Positions 1 through 8,309 of a stretch of DNA of 64,000 bases are shown in pieces. Positions within the stretch are counted from its first letter, which is position 1; each line of letters starts with the position of its first letter. The notes under the pieces were generated by a model. The model was given only the letters and a program-made list of their open reading frames with translations. It was not told the origin of the DNA and searched no databases. Position numbers and translations under genes: made by a program. Source of the stretch: Pseudomonas fluorescens (GTDB lineage: Bacteria > Pseudomonadota > Gammaproteobacteria > Pseudomonadales > Pseudomonadaceae); NCBI RefSeq assembly GCF_902497775.2, contig NZ_OZ024668.1, positions 2,441,826 to 2,505,825 of the forward strand, in the 5' to 3' direction.

Positions 1-197
1 GGCAGGTTTTGCAGATTGGCCAAGCCTGCGTGCAACTTGCCGTCACTGATCATGTCATCCGCCATACTCAACGACAGCTCCTGATCCGGGCTTGGCTTGG
101 CGCACGAGGCCGAACCCAGTCCGGACCATTGTGCGCCACCCTCTGTGGCACAGCCGCTGAGCATCAGCAGTCCCAACGCAGCAATCATTGTCTTCAT
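1..197 (-). CDS. Lipoprotein of the Tad pilus locus, C-terminus beyond the window
   Basis: An ATG at 197-195 opens a frame that stays open to the window edge, giving about 65 residues. The N-terminus is a lipoprotein signal: a short basic start, a hydrophobic stretch and the lipobox LSGC with Cys16 as the lipidation site. The mature part continues with an acidic, Ser-rich segment. The gene lies 26 bp downstream of the RcpA secretin on the same strand, so the two are probably co-transcribed. Tad loci often carry a small outer-membrane lipoprotein (TadD with TPR repeats, or an RcpB-like pilotin) in this position. Too little of the protein is visible to decide which. The lipoprotein call is firm and the Tad role is inferred from position. 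Confidence 0.75.
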   Translation of the reverse strand, partial: MKTMIAALGLLMLSGCATEGGAQWSGLGSASCAKPSPDQELSLSMADDMISDGKLHAGLANLQNL

Positions 198-223
198 TCT
201 GTGCTCCTGCAATGTCCTGATGC

Positions 224-1465
224 TCATTTCGACAAGCCGCTGAGCTTGTCGAAGTTACCGTCTTCGAGGAAATACATACGGAACCAGTTCGGGTCGTAAT
301 TACGCAGTTTTTCACCCGGTAACGAAGGCAGTCGGGCGTTCGCCGCCAGCGGTTGAACCAGGCGCGGGGTCACGATCATCAGCAGCTCCTTTTCCTCGCG
401 GCTGATAGTGGAATCGCGAAAGAACGCCCCGAGGATCGGAACGTCGCCCAGGCCAGGAAACTTGCTCACCGATGAGGTGTTGGTCGAACTGATCAGGCCG
501 CTGATCACGAAGCTTTCGCCGTCTGCCAGAGAAATACTGGTGTCAGTGCGGCGCACCCTCAACCCGGGAACGATAAAGTCCTGGATCCTCACGCCATTCT
601 CATAGTCAAGTTCACTGACTTCCGGTGCCACCTTCAAGGCGATTCGATCGCGCCCAATGATGGTTGGCGTCAGGGTCAGGCGAATCCCGAACTCTTTGTA
701 CTCAATGGTGACCGTGTCGCTGCCACTGCTGGGCACCGGGATAGGCACCTCGCCGCCGGCAAGGAAACTCGCACTCTGGCCACTCAGCGCCACCAGGCTC
801 GGACGCGCCAGGGTATAGGCAAAGCCACTGCCTTCGAGCGCGTTGATCAAGCCAAGCACGTTGCCGCCACCAAAGCCGATATTGAAACTGCCATTATCCA
901 GCGGGATACGGGCTGCCGTGTTGCCAAGCTGGCCGGGCGACACGGTCACCAGGGGGACAGTGCCGGGGGAGCCAAACAGAAAGCTGCCGCCTTTGCCGAA
1001 GATCGACGTGCTGGCCTCTTTCAACTTGGTACGACTGACTTCGACAAAGCGGATATCGGTCTGTACCTGGCTGGGTAGCATTGGGTCTTCCGAGGGCGGC
1101 AACACCGTGCTCACCAGCGAACCGGCGCCTTTGCCCTGGACAAACACCATGCTCTGGCGAGGTGAGCTGGAGCATGCGGTCCAGACCATCAGGCTGGTAG
1201 CGCCGGGGGCAACACCGGTCACCAGGAAGTCCTTATTGTTATTGAGGTGCACGTCGGCGATTTTCGGATCGCCGACAGCCAATCGAGTGATGGCCACCTC
1301 CGACCCCATCACCGTTTGCATGCCTTCACCGACTTCGAGTACGGCGGGTAGGGGGGCCAATGTTGAACAATTGCCGGGGGCTGCCAGGGCCATACTGGCA
1401 GGTAATCCAGTGAAAACCAAAGTCCACGCAACTCGCTTGAGTACTTGCACGTAATCATTGTTCAT
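224..1465 (-). CDS. rcpA: Tad/Flp pilus outer-membrane secretin (RcpA/CpaC family)
   Basis: This 413-residue protein should form the outer-membrane ring through which Flp pili are exported. It has a signal peptide of about 28 residues ending at ALAA. A pilus-assembly N-terminal domain follows (about 35-110, with VLEVGEGMQTV and the LAVGDPKIADV motif). The secretin core lies at about 150-375, including the conserved VPGLRVRRTDTSISLADGES and FPGLGDVPILGAFFR signatures. Length is typical of RcpA/CpaC and shorter than type II secretion GspD. The ATG at 1465 sits at the left end of a 423-bp gap facing a divergently transcribed giant gene. In most Tad operons rcpA follows flp and rcpC. Neither is seen upstream here, so this copy is the first gene of its transcript or those genes lie elsewhere. 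Confidence 0.88.
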   Translation of the reverse strand: MNNDYVQVLKRVAWTLVFTGLPASMALAAPGNCSTLAPLPAVLEVGEGMQTVMGSEVAITRLAVGDPKIADVHLNNNKDFLVTGVAPGATSLMVWTACSSSPRQSMVFVQGKGAGSLVSTVLPPSEDPMLPSQVQTDIRFVEVSRTKLKEASTSIFGKGGSFLFGSPGTVPLVTVSPGQLGNTAARIPLDNGSFNIGFGGGNVLGLINALEGSGFAYTLARPSLVALSGQSASFLAGGEVPIPVPSSGSDTVTIEYKEFGIRLTLTPTIIGRDRIALKVAPEVSELDYENGVRIQDFIVPGLRVRRTDTSISLADGESFVISGLISSTNTSSVSKFPGLGDVPILGAFFRDSTISREEKELLMIVTPRLVQPLAANARLPSLPGEKLRNYDPNWFRMYFLEDGNFDKLSGLSK

Positions 1466-1888
1466 TCACTGCTTCCTTGTCTGGTTCAGGTCTGGTTGTT
1501 ACGGATTGCTTACACCTGTTGTTTGTCTGGCGATCCCGAGCGGGGACTGCACTTCTGGTTTGAATAACCGTCCTTGATATTTGACGTTAGCGTAGAAAGG
1601 TCAAAATGCTATGAATTGTAAAAAAACGATTCCCAGCCGGACTACCTTCAACAGCCCCTGAATCCCGCAAACGATCAACCTCACGGGGAGAGGGACGCCG
1701 AATTCACCAACAAGATCGGTAGCGCGCGCCCAGATCATCTCGTTGGCCCTCCCAGGTAGGCTGAAACTCCCATTCGGCCTGGGAGAATCGGCCGATGCGC
1801 AATTCCCGACGCTTGTTCACAGTGGTGGCATGTAGCAGTAAAGGTCCACGCTCCGGCCCCTATGGCTGGGATTGTTCGGGAGAACGTT
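1466..1888. promoter_or_regulatory. Divergent intergenic region between rcpA and the giant secreted-protein gene
   Basis: This 423-bp gap must hold the promoters of both flanking genes. An AT-rich patch around 1595-1632, including a run of seven A at 1620-1626, is the most promoter-like part. No convincing paired -35/-10, palindrome or RNA gene was found. No flp pilin-sized reading frame with a prepilin-type N-terminus is present. Confidence 0.4.
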
Positions 1889-4800
1889 ATGACTATCCGC
1901 AAAAAAATCGCATCGCCGACGAGCGATCTTACCGATGACACGGATGCCAACCTGCTTCCCATCACGGCCGTCACCGCCGACCAGACACATTCCGCCCCCG
2001 CCAGCACTGCCATCACCGCGGCGAGCACCCTGAGTGTCGTGGCGACGGGGGTGAACGTTTCGTTGGACGAAACAGCCGGTTTGCAGAACAGCACGGCCAC
2101 CCCAGCCCCTGCGGGAGACGCTGACGACAATGACATTCTGCTGACGGCGCTGCCCTCGGCCTTCGCTACCCGGCTGACAGCGCTTGGGGCAGGCACCGCA
2201 ACAGGTGCGGCCTTGAGTGGCTATACGGGGGCGGTGGGCAACACGGGCAGCAATGCGTTCACCATCACCGCAGCGCCCGGAGCCAGCGTTACCGATATCA
2301 GCTTCACCGACAGCCTTGGCGCAGCGCTCAATGGCCTGGACAGCGGACTCGATACCCTCAATGGCACCGATATCCTTCTTTATACCGATACCAATAACAA
2401 CATCCTGCTCGGCCGAGCCGGGGGCCCGGCCGGCGCGATCGTGTTCGCGGCCTACATTGAAGAAACCGGATCACCGGCCACCGGCGGCAAGATCTGGACC
2501 GTGGAATACCAACCGCTCAAGCATCCGGACGCCAGCAACCCGGACGATGCCCTCAACCTGCTGAACAAGGTGTTCATCGGTGCTAGCCAGGACCTGGTAT
2601 TCAGCCTGGCCAATGCGCCTTCCGGGCAAAACCTGTTCCTGATGTTCACGACGGCGAGCCCGACCGTTGTCGACGTAGGTGGGGTCTTGCGGATCACGGA
2701 CCCGACAATTATCGCCACCGGCAAGAACCCCGCTGACCAGTCGAGCGGCGCCAATATAACGACTGGCGACACGATCAATACCAGCCAGGCGGGTGGCCCG
2801 ACCACCTTCGGCACCAACAATCAGATGATTACGGAACAGGAAGGCATCCGCTTTTCGTTCGTCACCGGTGCCAGGCAGAATGTGACCATTCCCAACCTGG
2901 ATCAGAACGAAGCCGATGTTGAATCCAACATCGACTTCACCGCCGTGTTCAATACGAGGTCGGCCACTTTCGACGTCGTGCAGTTGCAAAGTGGTAAGAG
3001 CGCGGTGGTAAAAATCAGCGCATTCAGCACCGCGGCTGAACCTGGCGTGAATTTCATCAACGGCTATGTGGGTGATACATCGGTTGCAATCGGTAATGTC
3101 CGCGTCATCAACATCAGCACCGGGCTGGTGATCGAGAACTCGGACGGATCGGCGAATGATCCGGCCATTGTCATCAGCTTTGCTTCCGGGGTTGCAACCA
3201 TCACCGGCGTTAAAGCCGGCTACAAGATTGAATACACCACAACGACAGACCACAATCGCGTGCTCATCGAGAACGGCGCGGCCACCGACGCCAAGGGCAA
3301 TAACCACGCCGATTTCGATATCGGTGGCTTCAAGCTGCTCCAAGCCTCTACTACGACCGCCGAAATTGGTTCGAAGATGATCTTCGAGGACGACGGCCCG
3401 AGCATCAGCACCACCGGCACGGAACCGACGCTGACAGTCGACGAAACCGTGCTGGCAACCAACGCCACGCAGAGCTTCGCCGCCAACTTCACCTCGGCGT
3501 TCGGCGCCGATGGCGCCGGTACGTTGACCTATGCCCTGGGCGTGGTAGCGGGGGCTTCCGGGCTGACCGACTCCGCTACCGGTGAGGCAGTGAATCTGTC
3601 GCTCAATGGCGGCGTGGTGGAAGGCCGCACGGCCACGACTAACGAACTGGTGTTCACCGTCAGCGTCGCCACCAACGGTGACGTCACCCTTGACCAACTG
3701 CGCGCCGTGGTACACCCCAACACGACCAATCCGGATGACTCGACCAGCCTGACCTCGGACAACCTGGTTACCCTCACCGCAACCAAAACCGACAGGGACG
3801 GCGACAGTGCCCAAGCCACCCTCAACATCGGGCAAAACCTGGTGTTCAAGGACGACGGCCCGAGCATCAGCACCACCGGCACGGAATCGACGCTGACGGT
3901 AGACGAAACCGTGCTGGCGACCAACGCCACGCAGAGCTTCGCCGCCAACTTCACCTCGGCGTTTGGCGCCGATGGCGCCGGTACGTTGACCTATGCCCTG
4001 GGCGTGGTAGCGGGGGCTTCCGGGCTGACTGACACCGCCACCGGTGAGGCCGTCAACCTGTCGCTCAACGGCACCGTAGTCGAAGGCCGCACCGCCACGA
4101 CCAACGAGCTGGTATTCACCGTCAGCGTCGCCGCCAACGGTGACGTCACCCTCGACCAACTGCGTGCCGTAGTACACCCCAACACGACCAATCCGGATGA
4201 TTCGACCAGCCTGACCTCGGACAACCTGGTTACCCTCACCGCAACCAAAACCGACAGGGACGGTGACAGCGCCCAAGCCACCCTCAACATCGGGCAAAAC
4301 CTGGTGTTCAAGGACGACGGCCCGAGCATCAGCACCACCGGCACGGAACCGACGCTGACAGTCGACGAAACCGTGCTGGCGACCAACGCCACGCAGAACT
4401 TCGCTGCCAACTTCACCTCGGCGTTCGGCGCCGATGGCGCCGGTACGTTGACCTATGCACTGGGCGTGGTAGCGGGGGCTTCCGGGCTGACCGACTCCGC
4501 TACCGGTGAGGCAGTGAATCTGTCGCTCAATGGCGGCGTGGTGGAAGGCCGCACGGCCACGACCAACGAACTGGTGTTCACCGTCAGCGTTGCCACCAAC
4601 GGTGACGTCACCCTTGACCAACTGCGCGCCGTGATCCATCCCGACGCGACCAATCCGGATGATTCGACCAGCCTTGCGTCCGACAACCTGGTCACTCTCA
4701 CCGCAACCAAAACCGACAGGGATGGCGACAGCGCCCAGGCCACCCTGAATATCGGGCAGAACCTGGTGATCAAGGACGACGGCCCGGCACTCGCCTTTGG

Positions 4801-6148
4801 CAACCTGATCGGGACCGGTAGCGTCCTTGCGCAATACGGCTTCTGGAGCATGGCCGCCGGCGCCGATGGACTGGGGGCGACGGGTCTGAACATCTCGTTG
4901 GTCAATGGCCAGTTCACCCTCGTCAGGCCCGACAACACGACCACGACCGGGACCGGCACGCTCACCGAACTGGTGCCCTCGCCGGACGTCAATGGTGCGT
5001 ACCAGTTCGCCGGGACGTTGACCGGCGACTTCGACAACAACGCAGCAACGGCAGACACCACCGTCGACTACACGCTGACCGCCTATGCCAATGGCAGCTA
5101 TGCACTGGATCTGGTGCAAGGTTTTGCTTCGACGATCGTGCTCAGCAGTGCCGACGGCTCGCTCGGTGCCGGCGGCCCGGACCCCGTGCGCACCTTGTTG
5201 ATTCCGGCGCAGGATCCGCCGACCATTCCTTCGCCATCTGAGGAGATTGTGTTCTTCGGTGTTAACGCGACCACTAGCGCAAGCGATTTATTTTCTGCCA
5301 TCGCCCCGGGAGCGCCTGACCTCACCGAAGCCCAGATAGAGGCTGGCGGGTTTGCATTCATCGGCAGCGCGAACATGAACGTCAGCACGTCCGGCATTGG
5401 CATTGCCAACAACAACCTGGATGGCAACGGGACGGCAGGCATCAATGCCGGCGATGAGAGCTTCGTCATCAACCCCGAGAGCCTGTTGACCGGCATGAAG
5501 ATTTTCATCGACAACTCGGTGCAGGGGTACAACCCGGCAACAGAGGAGCTGTACTACACGATCTTCTACGATGACGGCACGACATCAGGTTCACCGACGA
5601 AAGTGCTTGCCGCCGATCTGACCGCGGAGGCTGGAGGGCAGACGTCCTTCATCATCGAAAGATCGGATTCCAAGCTCATTGACGCGGTCCAGCTCACCAT
5701 GGGCCTGGGCGTGATCAAGATACCGGTGATCCAGTTCATCCAGGAGAGCGAGAGCCTGGCCAGCGATATCAAGCTGGCGTTCAATGCGACGCTGACGGAC
5801 AAGGACGGGGACACAGCGACGAGTGCATTCGACGCCAACCTGTTCGCCAACGACTCGGCCGAGGCAACCTTCGACTTCACCCTGGTCGGTACGGGCAGTG
5901 CGCAGGATGCCTTCAACATCGATCTGTCGGTCGCCGAGAACCTGTACCAGGTCACCGGCTTCGATGCGGGCCTGAGCCTGCGCGACACGCTGGTGCTCAA
6001 CGGCGACCAGAGCGCCGTTGTCCAGTCGATCGACAACAGTGGCGCAAACAGCATCGTGACGGTTGCCGAGACTGGCGGACAAACAACGACCATCACCTTG
6101 GTCGGAGTCGACCTTCTCAATAGCGACATTGTGTTTGGCGGCGCCTGA
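1889..6148 (+). CDS. Giant type I secreted repeat protein (DUF5801/T1SS-143-type repeats)
   Basis: This Ala/Thr/Asp-rich, very acidic protein of 1419 residues has no Sec signal. The ATG at 1889 is preferred over one at 1862 because a GGGAGA ribosome-binding site lies 6 bp upstream. The first 300 residues resemble the DUF5801 repeats-in-toxin domain. Three near-identical 154-residue modules follow (about 501-962), each beginning with DDGPSIS and ending with DGDSAQATLNIGQNLV, a pattern typical of T1SS-143 domains. Further degenerate modules follow. The C-terminus, with NIDLSVAEN and TITLVGVDLLNSDIVF, matches the C-terminal region of type I substrates. No calcium-binding GGxGxD nonapeptides are obvious. 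The likely role is a secreted or surface adhesin. No ABC exporter, membrane-fusion or TolC-like gene lies nearby, so export must use a system encoded elsewhere. Confidence 0.82.
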   Translation: MTIRKKIASPTSDLTDDTDANLLPITAVTADQTHSAPASTAITAASTLSVVATGVNVSLDETAGLQNSTATPAPAGDADDNDILLTALPSAFATRLTALGAGTATGAALSGYTGAVGNTGSNAFTITAAPGASVTDISFTDSLGAALNGLDSGLDTLNGTDILLYTDTNNNILLGRAGGPAGAIVFAAYIEETGSPATGGKIWTVEYQPLKHPDASNPDDALNLLNKVFIGASQDLVFSLANAPSGQNLFLMFTTASPTVVDVGGVLRITDPTIIATGKNPADQSSGANITTGDTINTSQAGGPTTFGTNNQMITEQEGIRFSFVTGARQNVTIPNLDQNEADVESNIDFTAVFNTRSATFDVVQLQSGKSAVVKISAFSTAAEPGVNFINGYVGDTSVAIGNVRVINISTGLVIENSDGSANDPAIVISFASGVATITGVKAGYKIEYTTTTDHNRVLIENGAATDAKGNNHADFDIGGFKLLQASTTTAEIGSKMIFEDDGPSISTTGTEPTLTVDETVLATNATQSFAANFTSAFGADGAGTLTYALGVVAGASGLTDSATGEAVNLSLNGGVVEGRTATTNELVFTVSVATNGDVTLDQLRAVVHPNTTNPDDSTSLTSDNLVTLTATKTDRDGDSAQATLNIGQNLVFKDDGPSISTTGTESTLTVDETVLATNATQSFAANFTSAFGADGAGTLTYALGVVAGASGLTDTATGEAVNLSLNGTVVEGRTATTNELVFTVSVAANGDVTLDQLRAVVHPNTTNPDDSTSLTSDNLVTLTATKTDRDGDSAQATLNIGQNLVFKDDGPSISTTGTEPTLTVDETVLATNATQNFAANFTSAFGADGAGTLTYALGVVAGASGLTDSATGEAVNLSLNGGVVEGRTATTNELVFTVSVATNGDVTLDQLRAVIHPDATNPDDSTSLASDNLVTLTATKTDRDGDSAQATLNIGQNLVIKDDGPALAFGNLIGTGSVLAQYGFWSMAAGADGLGATGLNISLVNGQFTLVRPDNTTTTGTGTLTELVPSPDVNGAYQFAGTLTGDFDNNAATADTTVDYTLTAYANGSYALDLVQGFASTIVLSSADGSLGAGGPDPVRTLLIPAQDPPTIPSPSEEIVFFGVNATTSASDLFSAIAPGAPDLTEAQIEAGGFAFIGSANMNVSTSGIGIANNNLDGNGTAGINAGDESFVINPESLLTGMKIFIDNSVQGYNPATEELYYTIFYDDGTTSGSPTKVLAADLTAEAGGQTSFIIERSDSKLIDAVQLTMGLGVIKIPVIQFIQESESLASDIKLAFNATLTDKDGDTATSAFDANLFANDSAEATFDFTLVGTGSAQDAFNIDLSVAENLYQVTGFDAGLSLRDTLVLNGDQSAVVQSIDNSGANSIVTVAETGGQTTTITLVGVDLLNSDIVFGGA
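3389..4774 (+). repeat. Three tandem near-identical 462-bp coding repeats
   Basis: Units 3389-3850, 3851-4312 and 4313-4774 each start at GACGACGGCCCG and are exactly 462 bp (154 codons) long. They differ at scattered positions, for example TESTL against TEPTL near the start of unit 2, and VHPNTTNPD against IHPDATNPD in unit 3. The near-identity at DNA level implies recent duplication or ongoing gene conversion, and copy number may vary between strains. A fourth unit beginning GACGACGGCCCGGCA at 4775 diverges straight away. Confidence 0.93.
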
Positions 6149-6168
6149 GGCAGCGTACGCGTGACAGG

Positions 6169-6194
6169 CGAGGGCGGCATGGAAACTGCCCTCG
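6169..6194 (+). terminator. Possible terminator after the giant secreted-protein gene
   Basis: Inverted repeat CGAGGGC / GCCCTCG with a 12-nt loop, starting 21 bp after the stop codon. It has no T-run, so intrinsic termination is doubtful. Confidence 0.3.
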
Positions 6195-6274
6195 GTAACG
6201 CCCAGACCGGTGGTTGGCAGTAGGCCGGAGCAGGGGGCCTGTGGCTATCCACTTAGGCGGCTGTATCGCATGAC

Positions 6275-6316
6275 AATTATAACTCAACTAAATAGTCATT
6301 TAGTTGAGTTATAATT
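6275..6316. promoter_or_regulatory. Perfect 19-bp inverted repeat with TATAAT boxes on both strands
   Basis: The arms AATTATAACTCAACTAAAT and ATTTAGTTGAGTTATAATT are fully complementary around a 4-bp centre (AGTC). The element is far more AT-rich than its surroundings. Each arm contains TATAAT read outward (6310-6315 on the plus strand, and its mirror image on the minus strand), so it could act as an operator overlapping back-to-back -10 boxes. Loop size and composition do not suit an intrinsic terminator. A GGAGGGAGGGAGGAG tract lies about 15 bp to the right. Confidence 0.6.
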
Positions 6317-6346
6317 TATAGCTATTAATGGGAGGGAGGGAGGAGA

Positions 6347-6541
6347 GTGGCTCACCAGGTGATCAAGGGTAGCTCATCCTTGAGCGCTATCTATCAGGCA
6401 TGTGCGGTATCGTTCAAGGGCGTTCCAGAAGTACGTGTAATCGGTAACAAACCCCGGAGCTGGAGTCCTAGCTGTCAGGTGGCTACCATTGAGGCCATTT
6501 TGCTGACCAGTATGCCTAGCAAGATGCCAATCAAGCCCTGA
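6347..6541 (+). CDS. Small hypothetical ORF ahead of the DUF4177/YidD pair
   Basis: This is a GTG-started frame of 64 codons. It is placed right after a purine-rich GGAGG-type tract and the TATAAT half of the palindrome, and it ends 15 bp before the DUF4177 gene. Position therefore suggests a first gene in a three-gene transcript. The protein resembles no family I know and its composition is not distinctive. It may equally be an untranslated leader. Low confidence. Confidence 0.25.
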   Translation: MAHQVIKGSSSLSAIYQACAVSFKGVPEVRVIGNKPRSWSPSCQVATIEAILLTSMPSKMPIKP

Positions 6542-6556
6542 CGCAAGGAAAACGCG

Positions 6557-6799
6557 ATGTACGTATACAAAATGGTCCAAGTCCCACCGAACATTGAGGT
6601 TCAGGCGAGCAAGCATCGCGGCAATGAAGCTGCGGTCTACCTAGAAAAGGTCGTCAATGAATATGCAGCTGAGGGCTGGGAGTTCTACCGGATCGACTCG
6701 ATCGGCGTCTCGGTGAAAGCTGGCTGCTTCGACGCACTGTCGGGGAAAAAGGATTCGATGGCCAGCTACTACGTCATTTCTTTCCGTAAGCCGCGGTGA
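6557..6799 (+). CDS. DUF4177-family small protein
   Basis: This 80-residue protein has an ATG preceded by AAGGAAAA 5 bp upstream. It fits the DUF4177 pattern: an N-terminal YKMVQVPPNI strand, a helix AAVYLEKVVNEYAAEGWEFY with the hallmark AEGWEF, and a C-terminal YYVISFRKPR strand. The function of the family is unknown. Its stop codon overlaps the GTG start of the YidD-like gene (GTGA), so the two are translationally coupled. Confidence 0.75.
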   Translation: MYVYKMVQVPPNIEVQASKHRGNEAAVYLEKVVNEYAAEGWEFYRIDSIGVSVKAGCFDALSGKKDSMASYYVISFRKPR

Positions 6800-7002
6800 T
6801 TTCCTGGATTTCCGTTCGTGCCATTCACTTTTATCAACGCGTTGGTCCCAGCCGACTTAGGGATGCCTGTAGGTTTGAGCCGAGCTGCTCAAATTACGCG
6901 TTGCTGGCAATCGAAAAGCACGGCGCAGTGCGCGGATGGAAAATGGCCTTGAACCGTATCCATCGGTGCCGATTCCCGAACGGTGGTGAAGACTACCCAT
7001 GA
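6796..7002 (+). CDS. YidD-like membrane-insertion efficiency factor paralogue
   Basis: This 68-residue protein carries the YidD core. A short amphipathic N-terminus (VRAIHFYQRVGPSRL) is followed by CRFEPSCSNYALLAIEKHGA, with the two Cys spaced as in YidD, then GWKMALNRIHRCRFPNGGEDYP. In the canonical context yidD sits in the rnpA-yidC locus near the origin. This copy lies beside dif and overlaps a DUF4177 gene by 4 bp, so it is an accessory paralogue. It may affect insertion of inner-membrane proteins. The GTG start is chosen from the overlap and the match at the N-terminus. Confidence 0.8.
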   Translation: MISWISVRAIHFYQRVGPSRLRDACRFEPSCSNYALLAIEKHGAVRGWKMALNRIHRCRFPNGGEDYP

Positions 7003-7104
7003 TGACTGTCCAGCATTTGCTGGATGCTTGACGCTCCAGGTCGGAGCAAAGGCTTTGACCTGGTTCGAAAATCGCGCCTCTCGGCCCCCGACCCTCTATA
7101 GAAC

Positions 7105-7132
7105 ACTTCGCATAATGTATATTATGTTAAAT
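7105..7132 (+). other. dif: Chromosomal dif site (XerC/XerD recombination site)
   Basis: The 28-bp sequence divides into an XerC-type half-site ACTTCGCATAA, a central hexamer TGTATA and an XerD-type half-site TTATGTTAAAT. From memory of the E. coli dif sequence, the right 24 bp are identical and only the outer part of the XerC arm differs, as is usual in Pseudomonas. The site lies in non-coding DNA and marks the terminus, where chromosome dimers are resolved under FtsK control. Confidence 0.93.
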
Positions 7133-7262
7133 AAGGTGCTATGTCAGATATGTTCATGAGCGTGTTAAACCACTGATTCGACAAACCCGCTTCTGGCATC
7201 CACTCTCTCAGCGGGCCATGTACTTCGTGTTCATGGTTAGTCGTTGATGAGGTGGCTTTCGA

Positions 7263-8162
7263 TCAAGCTGATTCAGTGCCGTGAATCGCCCCGGATTCTC
7301 TAGACACACGCTTTTCAAACTCTACCGGTGACAGCTGATTGTTGAAACCATGGCGACGTTTTACGTTGTAGAACATCTCGATGTAATCGAACACATCACT
7401 CCGAGCATCTTCCCGCGTGGTGTAGACTTTTCGCTTGATCCGTTCCCGTTTCAGAAGCTGGAAAAAGCTCTCGGCCACGGCGTTGTCATGACAGTTGCCT
7501 CGGCGACTCATGCTGGCAACCAAATTGTTTGCCTTCAAAAAGCTGCGCCAATCGGAGCTGCTGTACTGGCTGCCTTGGTCGGAATGAACTATCACCTCTT
7601 GCTTCGGTTTACACCTCCAAACCGCCATCAACAAAGCATCAATAGCCAAATCACTGGTCATCTGCGACTTCATTGACCAGCCAACGACCTGACGAGAATA
7701 CAGATCCAGCACCACCGCCAAATACAACCAGCCTTCATACGTACGAATGTAGGTGATGTCGGTGACCCAAACCTTGTTGGGTTCCACGACATCGAACTGG
7801 CGCTTCAACAAATTGGGTGAGGCGACCGCTGGCTTACCGCCGTACTTTCCAGGGCGGCGTCGATAACCTGTCTGAGAGCGCAGCCCTTCAAGACGCATCA
7901 GCCTTGCCACACGATGGCGCCCGCAAACTTCACCGACCTCGCACAGATCGTCATGGATTTTGCGATAGCCATAAACGCCGCCACTTTCCAGCCATGAATG
8001 CTTGATCAAACCCAGCAGTCGCTGGTCGTCTTTGGCGCGTGCAGATTGCGGCGCAGACAACCAGGCGTAATAACCGCTGGGATGGACTTTCAGCGTCAGG
8101 CAAAGCCGTCGAATCGAATAGTCGCCGGCGCGCTGCTTGATAAAGGCGTACTTCAGCCGCAC
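7263..8162 (-). CDS. IS3-family transposase OrfB
   Basis: This 299-residue DDE transposase has the full IS3-type layout. An N-terminal HTH_21 region (about 40-110, VYGYRKIHDDL) precedes the rve integrase core. The core carries the three acidic residues in WVTDITYI, HSDQGSQYSS and ESFFQLLKRE, and the C-terminal region has the YN..R..LSPVEFE motif. The GTG at 8162 overlaps the orfA stop codon, as usual for programmed frameshifting in this family. The frame is intact, but most of orfA is missing. Confidence 0.92.
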   Translation of the reverse strand: MRLKYAFIKQRAGDYSIRRLCLTLKVHPSGYYAWLSAPQSARAKDDQRLLGLIKHSWLESGGVYGYRKIHDDLCEVGEVCGRHRVARLMRLEGLRSQTGYRRRPGKYGGKPAVASPNLLKRQFDVVEPNKVWVTDITYIRTYEGWLYLAVVLDLYSRQVVGWSMKSQMTSDLAIDALLMAVWRCKPKQEVIVHSDQGSQYSSSDWRSFLKANNLVASMSRRGNCHDNAVAESFFQLLKRERIKRKVYTTREDARSDVFDYIEMFYNVKRRHGFNNQLSPVEFEKRVSRESGAIHGTESA

Positions 8163-8196
8163 TCCTTGGCAAAGTACGCGGCGGCTTCGGCTCTTT
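7263..8196 (-). mobile_element. Truncated IS3-family insertion sequence
   Basis: An intact orfB (7263-8162) is preceded by only the last dozen or so codons of orfA (ending AEAAAYFAKECG, about 8155-8196). Upstream of that the sequence becomes unrelated. OrfA supplies the helix-turn-helix and the frameshift partner for OrfAB, so this copy cannot transpose on its own. No terminal inverted repeats or target duplication could be identified. Confidence 0.8.
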
Positions 8197-8309
8197 CACA
8201 CTGTTGTGGCTGGATTGGTCCGGTTACCCGCAGCCGATTCCTTAATAACGCAGCCGATTCTATGAATGTCTAATCGAAGACGGCTTCGCCCAAACCAACC
8301 CGTTTCGGC

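Noticed and set aside
2471..5119. An 882-codon open frame antisense to the giant repeat protein
   Set aside because: It mirrors the tandem repeats of the plus-strand gene, is low-complexity (Gly/Arg/Val-rich) and has no recognisable domain. It is a codon-bias shadow.
7003..7262. A small toxin-antitoxin or promoter element around CATAAT/ATTATG
   Set aside because: The short inverted repeat is fully explained as part of dif.
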